A stretch of 64,000 nt of DNA from Chrysogorgia sp. JL179-B06 (GCA_035772405.1 JAYKKM010000472.1:1133501-1197500), one strand, 5' to 3'. Positions 7,602-16,304 are shown, counted from the stretch's first letter. Program-made: numbers and translations. Notes: generated from the letters alone by a model not told the origin.

Positions 7602-8372
7602 ATGGCAAAAATATTTCAGAACGTGAACAGCGAAATTAAAGAAGACTTCATCCCGTTAGAGACAACTGAGAAGAATGAAGAGACTATCGAAGAGTTGTAT
7701 GCGGGTAAATATAATTGTGCATTAAACAAATGTAAAGAAGAAATATCCCAAGAACGACAGAAATTATTTTTATCGCGTATCACACATATAATGGATTGTG
7801 AATGTTACCAGTTTAAGGGAGAGAGACCCAGTTATCGTGAAGTAACTCTTCTTGAACTTCAAACGAAGAAGTATTTTATTTATCATTGTTATGATAGGAA
7901 GTTAAAACCCTACAAAGAACTAACTCGAAGGGAACGTTCTACCGTCTACTATCAATATCGATGTCATGGACTAGACTATTTATCTGAAAAAAAATCAAGA
8001 GATTATTTTAGTCAAAGTGAACTTATAAATAGATTAAGTTATTTATTTCGTAATGTTTTTCCCCCGAATGCTATTATCGGATATAAAGGTGGTGATAAAG
8101 AATCGTCGTTAGTTAAAACACTTAAAGAAAAAACTATTTTACATTGTGTGAATCTTGAATATTTTGGAATTGAGAAGTACGATTATTTACTTTCGTTTTA
8201 TAATCTTAAGCCAAGAAATTGTTGGTATCATACTAGTGAACCCACATGTTTATTGTATCATTGTAGTTTGTTTGAATGTCTTTTATTTGCTGCATGTTTG
8301 TTTCGTAAATTAGAAGATGGGGATAATGAACGATCTGTACTCTCTATGTATGATAAGGAATTTAATTTTTAA
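7602..8372 (+). CDS. DnaQ/RNase H-fold-like protein, function unknown
   Basis: The product has 256 residues. An I-M-D-C-E-C block (about residues 63-68) has the D-x-E form of the first exonuclease motif. Later come a Y-x-x-H-G-L segment, an I-I-G-Y-K-G-G-D-K-E strand-turn and an L-x-x-F-G-I-E-K-Y-x-x-L segment. This order recalls a DEDD-nuclease-like protein family scattered through invertebrate genomes and mobile elements. The C-terminal quarter is rich in Cys and His. The later catalytic aspartates are not certain, so activity is doubtful. It points right, towards the polymerase, and has no obvious TATA box. Confidence 0.45.
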   Translation: MAKIFQNVNSEIKEDFIPLETTEKNEETIEELYAGKYNCALNKCKEEISQERQKLFLSRITHIMDCECYQFKGERPSYREVTLLELQTKKYFIYHCYDRKLKPYKELTRRERSTVYYQYRCHGLDYLSEKKSRDYFSQSELINRLSYLFRNVFPPNAIIGYKGGDKESSLVKTLKEKTILHCVNLEYFGIEKYDYLLSFYNLKPRNCWYHTSEPTCLLYHCSLFECLLFAACLFRKLEDGDNERSVLSMYDKEFNF

Positions 8373-8442
8373 AATTTATTCTCTCCTGAACATTTTACCT
8401 AAATAAAAAAATACACTTTTTGATTTTAAAATCAAAAAAATA

Positions 8443-8703
8443 TTGAATGTATTTTCCTTTTTATTTTTAGAAACACAAAGATTGTTTAAAAAATTATCAA
8501 AAGCACATTTAAGAAATGTTTATATTTTAAAAATAAAACGTACATTAGAACGTTATTATTTTGTTAATGATGTACATGTTATCAAAAATACTATTTTTGT
8601 TAAAATAGAAGGAGAGAGAAGTTTTAAAAAAAATAAGATGATCATAGAAACTCTTTGTACATTTAAATATATAAAAAATGATATCATTCTACGTATAGTA
8701 TAA
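8443..8703 (+). CDS. Hypothetical basic protein without an ATG start
   Basis: An open frame of 86 codons begins only at a TTG. The first in-frame ATG is at about 8638. It is rich in Lys, Ile and Phe. A pyrimidine tract ending in TTTTTAG at about 8453-8470 precedes most of the frame and could be a splice acceptor, so this may be a second exon. Otherwise it is a decayed gene. An AATAAA overlaps the stop (8703-8708), which supports transcription. Confidence 0.35.
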   Translation: MNVFSFLFLETQRLFKKLSKAHLRNVYILKIKRTLERYYFVNDVHVIKNTIFVKIEGERSFKKNKMIIETLCTFKYIKNDIILRIV

Positions 8704-8708
8704 ATAAA
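8703..8708 (+). terminator. Poly(A) signal overlapping the stop codon
   Basis: AATAAA starts at the last base of the TAA stop at 8701-8703, the same compact layout as at 27745, 28937 and 30778. Confidence 0.45.
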
Positions 8709-8742
8709 ACGTTCTTAATTTTTTTCGCGTATTGCAATTAAA

Positions 8743-9423
8743 ATGAGTCAGAAAAAAATCATCCATTATAGTGAACGTTTTTGGCTTTTGAATCCAAGAA
8801 AAAATGCGACAGTTGCTTTAAAATCAGCAAAAAATCTATATGAGTTTCAAGAAGTTTCTTGGAAACGCGGTGTAGTACCAACGAGTTTTCTTGACGGTCA
8901 TAAAATTAAAACAAATAGTCGAAAGACAGGTGAATTTACTGATTTTTCATTGACATTTAGTGACCATAGAAAATTTCAAACAGATACACAGAATTATCGT
9001 ACGGGAGAATTAGAAGCAAGAAAAAAAAATTGGTATAAACGAAAAATAATTCATAGTATTGATGTAAAACTTAAAAATAATATTCTTGAAAAATATCGCG
9101 ATGCATTAGGATGGAGTATTGTTCAAGTTAAAAAAGAGATATTCGAAGAGAGTGATTTAGGATCAAATATTGGACAACCTAGTAAATATTATTTTGCCAC
9201 TAATCAATTGTTTATTGATCCTGAGAAAAATTTCTTTAACGATGATCAACGTTTTGTAGATTTAGCTTATAATTTACCTGCTGACGAAGATTTTATATTG
9301 ATTCAAAACATTCAATTTATAGATGATCATTTTTTTATAAAATATGGTATTAAAATTGGTGAAGCTGATAAACCCTATAATGAATACGATATTTCTATTG
9401 TTTATTCTGATGGATATACGTAG
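8743..9423 (+). CDS. Unknown 226-residue protein
   Basis: A well-formed frame starting with ATG 35 bp after the previous poly(A) signal. The N-terminal half is basic (several R-K and K-K-N blocks, residues 15-110). The C-terminal half is acidic and beta-rich, ending with D-I-S-I-V-Y-S-D. No domain was recognised. It is followed at once by a broken short repeat. Confidence 0.6.
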   Translation: MSQKKIIHYSERFWLLNPRKNATVALKSAKNLYEFQEVSWKRGVVPTSFLDGHKIKTNSRKTGEFTDFSLTFSDHRKFQTDTQNYRTGELEARKKNWYKRKIIHSIDVKLKNNILEKYRDALGWSIVQVKKEIFEESDLGSNIGQPSKYYFATNQLFIDPEKNFFNDDQRFVDLAYNLPADEDFILIQNIQFIDDHFFIKYGIKIGEADKPYNEYDISIVYSDGYT

Positions 9424-9460
9424 ATAGGGGTATATATAAAGATCGTTTTATCAAAGAGGG

Positions 9461-9574
9461 GTACGTGGCATGGCTATTTTTCAACGAGTACAAAATCAAG
9501 AGGGATATAAGATTTAGGTACGTGGCATGGCTATTTTTCAACGAGTACAAAATCAAGAGGGATATAAGATTTAT
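9461..9574 (+). repeat. 57-bp perfect tandem repeat
   Basis: The 57-bp unit starting GTACGTGGCATGGC occurs at 9461-9517 and 9518-9574. The period is a multiple of three. Each copy begins a frame M-A-I-F-Q-R-V-Q. In copy 1 it stops after 15 codons, and in copy 2 it continues to 9625. Confidence 0.9.
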
Positions 9575-9625
9575 CATGATTTAACACAATATAGTTATGT
9601 GGAATCCGGTTTTTTTGGCAATTAG
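9527..9625 (+). CDS. Tiny 32-residue ORF in the tandem repeat
   Basis: It runs from the ATG in the second repeat copy to TAG at 9623-9625. The tail is rich in Tyr and Phe. It lies 8 bp before the next gene. It may be a remnant of a larger gene or a leader ORF. Confidence 0.25.
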   Translation: MAIFQRVQNQEGYKIYHDLTQYSYVESGFFGN

Positions 9626-9633
9626 TAGGAAGT

Positions 9634-10119
9634 ATGGAAATTGAAAAATCAAGATATCATCTACTAATATCTATTGCTGATTATGAAGCATATTTACGGT
9701 ATAAATTTATACTGGAAGTAGAATGTTCAAAAAACCCCAAAATGTATATTATACATCACGAGGAACACGATATTCCAGAAGAATGTTATGAATTTCTTCG
9801 TAAAATATGTGAAGCATGGAATGATGACCGACGCTCACGTATCAACGACAAAGGAATTGGAGAATATTTAAAGATACTAGATTATGATAGAAAACATTGT
9901 TTTAGTTATGAATGCTTTAGGAGTATTATAGCATTATATTATGATTTTTCGGTTTATAATAAAACTATAAAATACACTTGTAAAAAATGTAAAGGGGAAT
10001 GCGAATGTAATGTGGATTACCCTAATTTCATCAGTGTAAATTTTAATGAAATAAGAGCTTATAATGTAGAAAAATATTCAATGGACAATAACCTCTTATG
10101 TAACGAAATAATACACTGA
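9634..10119 (+). CDS. Unknown 161-residue protein with a cysteine cluster
   Basis: The N-terminal part is Tyr- and Glu-rich. A C-K-K-C-x-x-E-C-E-C cluster near residues 115-125 could bind zinc. It points right and converges with the basic-protein gene at 10145. No family was recognised. Confidence 0.55.
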   Translation: MEIEKSRYHLLISIADYEAYLRYKFILEVECSKNPKMYIIHHEEHDIPEECYEFLRKICEAWNDDRRSRINDKGIGEYLKILDYDRKHCFSYECFRSIIALYYDFSVYNKTIKYTCKKCKGECECNVDYPNFISVNFNEIRAYNVEKYSMDNNLLCNEIIH

Positions 10120-10144
10120 ATGTATGTTTTTTATTTAAAAAAAA

Positions 10145-10429
10145 TTAATACATTAAAAACTTTTCAACATGGTTTCTGGGTTTATGATATACAAGTCCTC
10201 CTTTTTGAAATTGTCTTTTGATTTTTTTCGTTCCTAGTTTTGCAATAATTTTTACTACATTAGCTTTTTTTTTAAGCTCTTTTTTAAAATCGTTTATAAA
10301 AAGTTTGCCGTATTTATTGACTGTTTTATTTCCTCTACGTTGCCTTTTTTTCCCTTTAAAAATACCCCCACGTTGCCTTTTTTTCCCCTTAAAATCACCA
10401 CCCCGTAATTCTCTTATTCTTCCTACCAT
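10145..10429 (-). CDS. Small basic protein with R/Q-x-G-G motifs, probable virion core protein
   Basis: The open frame extends to 10456, but the ATG at 10429 is preferred because it follows the SET gene stop (10432) by 2 bp. That gives 94 residues. It is very basic. It carries L-R-G-G near the start, two R-Q-R-G/R-G units in a short repeat (G-K-K-R-Q-R), and Q-K-G-G near the end. The L-x-G-G and Q-x-G-G forms resemble adenovirus protease cleavage sites. It could be a DNA-condensing core protein processed by the element's own protease, by analogy with adenovirus pVII and mu. Confidence 0.55.
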   Translation of the reverse strand: MVGRIRELRGGDFKGKKRQRGGIFKGKKRQRRGNKTVNKYGKLFINDFKKELKKKANVVKIIAKLGTKKIKRQFQKGGLVYHKPRNHVEKFLMY

Positions 10430-10431
10430 TG

Positions 10432-10983
10432 TTATGAAGGTTGTTTTCTCTGCCAATAGTTATCACCATAGTCTGTAAAAATTTCTTCATGGGCTTTTAT
10501 ATGTTTTATACTTTCTAAATACATTTTTTTATTATTGGGATCGTAAACAAAATCGGAATTATTTTTATATGTAGAACCGGTTTTCCCATTATTCGCATAA
10601 CGTGCTGCGGCGTGAGTTGTCAAATAAGCATCGATACAAGTGTTTGCATCGTTACAAATACTATATACAGCATTAGTGTTTTTACCATATTTACGATCCA
10701 ATTTGGACTGTGTTGTTTTTTGACCCGTGTAATAAGAAATATTACGATCGGGTTTAAAAGGTTTTTTCCAAGCAAATAATCCTTCACCCGCATTTGGGAT
10801 CGTTGATTTCTTGATACGTAAGTTATTTTGTTTTGCTAAATGAATCCAACATTTTTTTGTTTTTGCTGTTCGTTTACGACATCTTATTTTTTTTAAGGTT
10901 TTACTTCTACATTGAAGAACGTGACGTATACTTTGAGATTTATCATTGCGTCTTTTTTTTCGAGGTAACTTAACTCTTACCAT
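10432..10983 (-). CDS. SET-domain protein, probable lysine methyltransferase
   Basis: The product has 183 residues. A basic N-terminus is followed by a Cys/His cluster (C25, C35, C45, H48, with C-W-I-H) and then a SET domain. The cofactor motif is N-A-G-E-G-L-F-A (residues 64-71). A central A-A-R-Y-A-N-N (126-132) stands where R-F-x-N-H is usual. E-E-I-F-T-D-Y-G (166-173) is the classic closing motif. SET proteins methylate lysines, often on histones, and small viral SET enzymes acting on H3 are known from chlorella viruses. The usual His after Asn is replaced by Asn, so activity needs testing. It is transcribed with the basic protein downstream. Confidence 0.8.
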   Translation of the reverse strand: MVRVKLPRKKRRNDKSQSIRHVLQCRSKTLKKIRCRKRTAKTKKCWIHLAKQNNLRIKKSTIPNAGEGLFAWKKPFKPDRNISYYTGQKTTQSKLDRKYGKNTNAVYSICNDANTCIDAYLTTHAAARYANNGKTGSTYKNNSDFVYDPNNKKMYLESIKHIKAHEEIFTDYGDNYWQRKQPS

Positions 10984-11029
10984 TTTGTTTTAAAATATAG
11001 TTTTTATTCCTAAATAATCATTATTTTTT

Positions 11030-11302
11030 TCATGTCTGAATAAAATTTACCAAACATTCAACTTTATAGATAATATCTTCGGGACAGTTGTATATTTCTT
11101 TTTTTAATTCTGTTATTCTTTGTTTTAAAATCTTTGATGAAATAGGTATTATCTTTTCTTTATCTTCTGTAAAATTTAGTAAACATTCCCTTAAAAGATA
11201 CGGTGTAAATAGTATTGAGGGATCATTATCTTGAATTTCATACCCGATATAAGGTAAATTAGAAGCTTGTAAATAAATTTCAATATACACAATTTCACTC
11301 AT
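11030..11302 (-). CDS. Unknown 90-residue protein
   Basis: A small, slightly acidic protein with an amphipathic, Ile/Leu-rich C-terminal half that could be helical. It lies just upstream of the SET gene on the same strand, with a 46-bp gap, and diverges from the polymerase transcription unit. No family was recognised. Confidence 0.5.
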   Translation of the reverse strand: MSEIVYIEIYLQASNLPYIGYEIQDNDPSILFTPYLLRECLLNFTEDKEKIIPISSKILKQRITELKKEIYNCPEDIIYKVECLVNFIQT

Positions 11303-11342
11303 ATTTTTTTTTACTCTCTTTTTTTTGTTTTAGTTTTTTTAA

Positions 11343-11513
11343 ATGGGTTCTTTATTATCAAAAAAAATCCCTCCTATACTTACGTTGACATGTATTAATA
11401 TACAGGATTCATACGATGTTACTATTGATCGTGTTGATGGAGAAGACGAAAACATAAATAAAAATAAAACGGCGTGTTTTTCTTGTTTTAGAAAAAAAAA
11501 AGAAGATGAATGA
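11343..11513 (+). CDS. Small putative myristoylated protein upstream of the polymerase
   Basis: The product has 56 residues. It begins M-G-S-L-L-S-K-K, which fits the N-myristoylation signal (Gly after Met, Ser at position 6 and Lys at 7). The middle is acidic, and the end has C-F-S-C-F followed by R-K-K-K. The stop overlaps the ATG of the polymerase gene (ATGAATGA at 11506-11513). Membrane anchoring is inferred from the motif only. The C-x-x-C-x-R-K end could be a further lipid or metal site. Confidence 0.5.
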   Translation: MGSLLSKKIPPILTLTCINIQDSYDVTIDRVDGEDENINKNKTACFSCFRKKKEDE

Positions 11514-12780
11514 TGATCAGAAAAAATTAAAATATAGTCAAAAAGATATAGATAAAATTGTAAGTTTATTTAATAAGAAAAAAGAAAGTAAGAAAAATGA
11601 AAAAATAGACGATTATTTTTCTGTTAATCATATAGAAACTATTAGTAGAGAAAAATTTAAAGTCACTGAACAACATTTTTCTTTGGATGTTTCACGGGAA
11701 AAAACGGTTAATTTTATTAGTTTTATTCAATCGTTATCGTTGGTTTTTTCTTATTTAATTAACATTGCACGGGCAAATGTAAAAAGTGATGATGATTATG
11801 TTAGATTTATCTTTAGTAATGCGCCAAAAAGATTTTTCTCTACAGCCGTTTTACCCGTGAAAGACTTTGACGTTAAATATTTCTTAAATATTATGGAAAA
11901 ATTTATGCAGAGTAATAAAGAAATAATAGCTAATGGATGGAATAGTAAGGTAATAGTTCAAACTTTTCCCGCAGGAATAAGTACAAATAAAAAAAAAAAT
12001 AGTGTATTAAGGAAAAAAAGTATTTATAATAGTTTGAATAAGGGAAATGCTACAGATAAAGGCGGTGTGAAAAGTAATGTAAAAAAATATGGCCGTAAAT
12101 TTCGCACGGGGGTATTTTATATTCTTAACCATGTATTATTTCGTACAGTGAAAGATTGTTGTTTTGCTTTAGCAATATTAGTGGGTTTATCATTTTTAAA
12201 ACAAGATGCTAAATATTTTATAATGAAAAGAAAACCCAATAAACCCGTGGATGATTTATTTACGTGTGAAGAAATTCGAAATGTATATCGGGAATGTGGG
12301 ATACCCGAGGGTAATGTTGGTGCCCCACAGTTTGAGTTAGTATATAATAATTATTTAAAAAAACAGGGTGTTGATTTGTTAGTGTATGCTGACACTCATT
12401 CCGATAATATAATTTATGATTCACGAACTGATAGTGAGGGTAATCTTATTAAATTAACTAATGAAATTGTATGTTTATGGTTAAATAATAATCATTACGA
12501 TGTAGTCTTAAGCATAAAGGAATTTTCTAAACTTAACACCAGTTCTTTTTGTGTTAAATGTATGAGTCATTTTACACGCCATGAATATATCGATAATCAC
12601 CTATGTACTACAAATAACTTAACTTGTTTACGATGTTATAAATATCCGAATAAGTGTAAAGATAAAAATAATAAACTTATTTGTAGCAGTTGTGATATAA
12701 TTTTTTATGATGAAAATTGTTTTACAAATCATTTAACAAATAAAATTTTTAAACCCTCTCAAAGTAATTATGACGTTTAA
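11506..12780 (+). CDS. polB: N-terminal part of protein-primed DNA polymerase B (frame broken)
   Basis: The fragment has 424 residues. The start is Lys-rich. Near residue 325-345 come an L-W-L-N-N-N-H-Y-D-V-V segment and then a long Cys/His array (C-V-K-C, H-x-C, C-x-R-C, C-x-S-C, C-F-x-N-H). This zinc-binding array preceding the exonuclease is typical of the N-terminal extension of Polinton polymerases. The frame ends at 12780. Cys/His-rich coding sequence continues in another frame from about 12800 into the ORF at 12909, so this is one gene with a small indel close to the T-run at about 12797. Whether it is an assembly error or a real lesion is unknown. Confidence 0.7.
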   Translation: MNDDQKKLKYSQKDIDKIVSLFNKKKESKKNEKIDDYFSVNHIETISREKFKVTEQHFSLDVSREKTVNFISFIQSLSLVFSYLINIARANVKSDDDYVRFIFSNAPKRFFSTAVLPVKDFDVKYFLNIMEKFMQSNKEIIANGWNSKVIVQTFPAGISTNKKKNSVLRKKSIYNSLNKGNATDKGGVKSNVKKYGRKFRTGVFYILNHVLFRTVKDCCFALAILVGLSFLKQDAKYFIMKRKPNKPVDDLFTCEEIRNVYRECGIPEGNVGAPQFELVYNNYLKKQGVDLLVYADTHSDNIIYDSRTDSEGNLIKLTNEIVCLWLNNNHYDVVLSIKEFSKLNTSSFCVKCMSHFTRHEYIDNHLCTTNNLTCLRCYKYPNKCKDKNNKLICSSCDIIFYDENCFTNHLTNKIFKPSQSNYDV

Positions 12781-12908
12781 CACCGTGTCAATATTTTTTT
12801 TATTGTAAAACCTGTAACAAAATTTGTCCTCGATTCTTTTTCATTTTTTCTAATAAAACAGTTAAACATGATTGTAGCAAACGATTTTGTTTTCATTGTG
12901 ATAAATAC

Positions 12909-15557
12909 ATGAAACAACCTCATTTTTGTTATGTGAAACCCCTTTCACTTGAATATAACAAGAGGAAAGAAAGTGAACCCACTTTATTTTTTTTTGATTT
13001 TGAAACAAAAGTAACCGAAACTAAATTGCTCGTAACGTTTTATTGTATCGTCCAAAAGGTATGTAAAAAATGTCAACATATTGAATTTAAAAAAACAAAA
13101 ATATTTGAAAAAAAGGATCAAGAAATTATCGATAATACTATTGAAAAAGTTAGTTGTTGTGGGAATAGACAATTTATTTTTGATAACAATGTTATTGAAA
13201 CTTTATGTGAATTTATGTTTGAACAAACAAATTCCGTTTGGATAGCTCATAACGGGGGTAGATTTGATACTATTTTTATTTTAAAATATCTTTTAGAAAT
13301 AAAACAGATAATGCCGAATACTATAATGAACGGTACTAAAATAATGAGTTTAATAATTAAAGAACAAAATATTAGAATCCTCGATAGTTATTTGTTTTTT
13401 AGTATGAAATTAGCGGATATTCCAAAAGCAATGGATCTTCAAGGGGAATGTAAGGGATTTCATCCTTATGAATTTTACGATTTAACTTATGAGGGTGAAA
13501 TTGTAGATCGGAAATTTTTTGATACGAAACATATGAATACAGCAACACTTAATGAATTTGAAAAATGGTATTTAGAAAAAAAGAAAGAGAAATATATATT
13601 TCGTAAAGAGATTTATTATTATTGTTGTAGTGATGTAGATATTTTAAGAAAGGGATGTGTTAAATTTTCTACAATGATCGGTACCATAGGTCATATCACC
13701 CCCTTTTATGCAAAGAATTGTATTACGATTGCTAGTTTAGCTTTGAAAGTGTATAGACTTAATTTTTTAAAAAAAAATTGTGTAGGAATTATTCCTGCGT
13801 CGGGGTATAGGGGGGTTGTAAAACAGAGTTTAATTGCTATTGATTGGTTAGATGAAATTAATCGAGAATTAGGAGGAAATTTAGAATACATCTGTTCACA
13901 AAATGGGGAGAAAAAAATTCTAGGCCGTTTTGTCGATGGTTTTTATAATGAAACGATATATCAATTTCATGGTTGTTTTTATCACGGATGTCCCAAATGT
14001 TTTGACCCCTATGCATTAAACGTTCTTACAAACGAAAAATTTAGTAATTTATATGCAAATACGCAACGTTTTTCTTGGACAATAAAAAATGCCGGTTACA
14101 AATTAATCGAGATGTGGGAATGTGATTATTTAGAAGAAAAAAAATATACACAGAAACAATTAATTGAAAAGAAAAGAAAATTTTATCCGTTTACTCCTTT
14201 AACACCACGTGACGCATTATATGGGGGACGAACTTCCCCCGTATGTTTATTTAAAGAAACAAAACCCAACGAACGAATAAGTTACTTAGATTTTACATCG
14301 CTATACCCTCATGTACAAAAAAAATATGATTTTCCTGTGGGTCATCCTACTATTTTACTGGGGAAAGATTGTAATAAAATAAAAATCAAGGACATATTTG
14401 GTTTAGTAAAATGTTGTATTTTACCTCCTCGAAATATTTACTTTCCTGTTTTACCCGTTAGAATAGATGGGAAATTATTATTTCCATTATGTTATAAATG
14501 TGCTGTGGATAAATGTAATAAATGTGAACATAATGAAAGCGATCGATACTTGACGGGTACTTCGACTAGTGTTGAGATTAATGTTGCTATAGATAAGGGA
14601 TATAAAATAATTGCTCTTTACGAAATATATCATTTTGAACGCAAAGAAAAAATCTTTTCACAATACGTAAATCAATTTTTAAAAATCAAACAAGAATCTT
14701 CAGGAATTCCTACGGATTGTTTGAACGCAGATGGAAGTAAAAATGATGATAAAATTAAACAGTATTGTAATGATTATTTAAAAAATGAAAATGTTTTTTT
14801 AGATAAAGACAAAATAGAGAAAAATCCCGGATTAAGAACTATTGCAAAAACATTTTTAAATTCGTTATGGGGAAAATTTGCTCAAAACGAAAATAATACA
14901 CAAGTGTGTTTTTTAAACGATTATGAAGAATTATTAAATATTGCCAATGATAAAAGTAAAAAATTAACATCGATGGAATTTATAAACGAAACATTGTTAC
15001 GTTGTACATATGAAAAAATTGATGATGCAACAACCCCTCTAAAAACGGGAAATGTAATCATTGCATGTTTTGTCACTGCATATGCACGTTTGAAATTATA
15101 CGAGTTACTCGTTAAATTAGACGATCGCGTTTTATATTTTGATACAGATTCTGTTATTTATATATCTGATGAAAATAATTATACTGATGTTAAAACGGGA
15201 AATTATTTAGGAGATTTAACGAATGAATTAAATGAAAATGAATGGATAACAAATTTTTGTTCAACGGGTCCAAAATGTTACGCGTATATAACTAATTTAA
15301 ATCAGGAATGTATTCATGTGAAAGGTTTTACTTTAAAAAATGAAACAATAAAAGAAAAATTGAATTTTTTATCCTTGACACAATGTGTTAAAAATCAAGA
15401 TCAGATCATCGAAATTAAATATCACAATAAAATATGTAAAGATAAACTTAATCATATTTTTATTGAGGATGAAATAAAAAAAATTTCATTTACATTTAAT
15501 AAACGTGTTCTTAAAAATAATTTTAATACGATTCCGTTTGGATTTTTAGATAACTGA
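12909..15557 (+). CDS. polB: Protein-primed family B DNA polymerase, catalytic part
   Basis: The listed frame has 882 residues, and coding potential extends upstream to about 12800. Proofreading exonuclease: D-F-E (30-32), N-G-G-R-F-D (115-120) and S-D-V-D-I-L (241-246). Polymerase: palm motif A D-F-T-S-L-Y-P (461-467), motif B N-S-L-W-G-K-F-A (651-658), motif C F-D-T-D-S (744-748). The H-G-C-x-x-H-G-C-x-x-C block (354-364) and D-A-L-Y-G-G-R-T (435-442) are hallmarks of the Polinton/adintovirus branch. All catalytic aspartates are present. It replicates the linear element from a terminal protein, and no separate terminal protein was seen. The packaging ATPase follows 1 bp after the stop. Confidence 0.95.
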   Translation: MKQPHFCYVKPLSLEYNKRKESEPTLFFFDFETKVTETKLLVTFYCIVQKVCKKCQHIEFKKTKIFEKKDQEIIDNTIEKVSCCGNRQFIFDNNVIETLCEFMFEQTNSVWIAHNGGRFDTIFILKYLLEIKQIMPNTIMNGTKIMSLIIKEQNIRILDSYLFFSMKLADIPKAMDLQGECKGFHPYEFYDLTYEGEIVDRKFFDTKHMNTATLNEFEKWYLEKKKEKYIFRKEIYYYCCSDVDILRKGCVKFSTMIGTIGHITPFYAKNCITIASLALKVYRLNFLKKNCVGIIPASGYRGVVKQSLIAIDWLDEINRELGGNLEYICSQNGEKKILGRFVDGFYNETIYQFHGCFYHGCPKCFDPYALNVLTNEKFSNLYANTQRFSWTIKNAGYKLIEMWECDYLEEKKYTQKQLIEKKRKFYPFTPLTPRDALYGGRTSPVCLFKETKPNERISYLDFTSLYPHVQKKYDFPVGHPTILLGKDCNKIKIKDIFGLVKCCILPPRNIYFPVLPVRIDGKLLFPLCYKCAVDKCNKCEHNESDRYLTGTSTSVEINVAIDKGYKIIALYEIYHFERKEKIFSQYVNQFLKIKQESSGIPTDCLNADGSKNDDKIKQYCNDYLKNENVFLDKDKIEKNPGLRTIAKTFLNSLWGKFAQNENNTQVCFLNDYEELLNIANDKSKKLTSMEFINETLLRCTYEKIDDATTPLKTGNVIIACFVTAYARLKLYELLVKLDDRVLYFDTDSVIYISDENNYTDVKTGNYLGDLTNELNENEWITNFCSTGPKCYAYITNLNQECIHVKGFTLKNETIKEKLNFLSLTQCVKNQDQIIEIKYHNKICKDKLNHIFIEDEIKKISFTFNKRVLKNNFNTIPFGFLDN

Positions 15558-15558
15558 A

Positions 15559-16236
15559 ATGAACAATGTTTCATTACCATTTCAACACCCTTTTATGTTA
15601 ACGTTATGTGGCCCTAGTCAAAGTGGGAAAACATATTGGATATTACAATTATTGAAAAATATTAACATTATGATTACACCCGCAATTGTTAAAATTGTTT
15701 ATTTATATTCAATTTATCAACCTCTGTACGCTGAAATGGAAAAAGTTCTTGCGGAAAAAACAGATATTAGTGTTGAATTTATCGATTGTCAAAAGGGTAT
15801 TCCCCGCATTACCGATATACAAACGAATACCGGTGAAAATACGTTAATAATATTAGATGATCTCATGTTAGTTGCAACATCATCAAAGGAAAATCTTGAA
15901 AGAATAGATAATATTGCAACTCAAGATGTCCATCATCGTAATATTAGTGTTATTTTTACATGTCAAAATTTAACATATGGTAATGGTAAATTGCGAAATT
16001 TACGTGTCAATAGTCAATATTATGTTATGTTTAAAAATTTAAGCGATTATAATAATATGTATACGATATGTGATAATAAAAAAATTAATAGAAATAGATT
16101 TAATAAAGTATTAAGTGAAATTAATGAGAAACCCTATGGTTATTTGGTATTTGATAATTGTAGAAAAGGGTATGAAAATTGTAGAATTAGAACCAATGTA
16201 TTTCCACATGAATCAACGATAATCTATGATTTGTAA
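15559..16236 (+). CDS. A32/FtsK-HerA-type genome packaging ATPase
   Basis: The product has 225 residues, the usual size for Polinton packaging ATPases. Walker A is G-P-S-Q-S-G-K-T (18-25) and Walker B is L-I-I-L-D-D (96-101). A further conserved F-T-C-Q-N segment near residue 135 fits the sensor position (polar residue after a strand). It would pump DNA into preformed capsids. It is directly downstream of the polymerase, so probably co-transcribed. Frame intact, catalytic residues present. Confidence 0.92.
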   Translation: MNNVSLPFQHPFMLTLCGPSQSGKTYWILQLLKNINIMITPAIVKIVYLYSIYQPLYAEMEKVLAEKTDISVEFIDCQKGIPRITDIQTNTGENTLIILDDLMLVATSSKENLERIDNIATQDVHHRNISVIFTCQNLTYGNGKLRNLRVNSQYYVMFKNLSDYNNMYTICDNKKINRNRFNKVLSEINEKPYGYLVFDNCRKGYENCRIRTNVFPHESTIIYDL

Positions 16237-16304
16237 ATAAATGTAAAAATAAAAATAAAATGTTTGTTAAAAAATAAAAAGTGTTGTTGAAATTTTTTTA
16301 AAAA

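Noticed and set aside
7602..8372. Reading it as a Polinton terminal protein
   Set aside because: No evidence ties it to protein priming. The D-x-E and K-G-G motifs fit a nuclease-like fold better.
10218..10478. Hydrophobic plus-strand ORF opposite the basic core protein
   Set aside because: It is the antisense of a Lys/Arg-rich gene, which always reads as Phe/Leu-rich.
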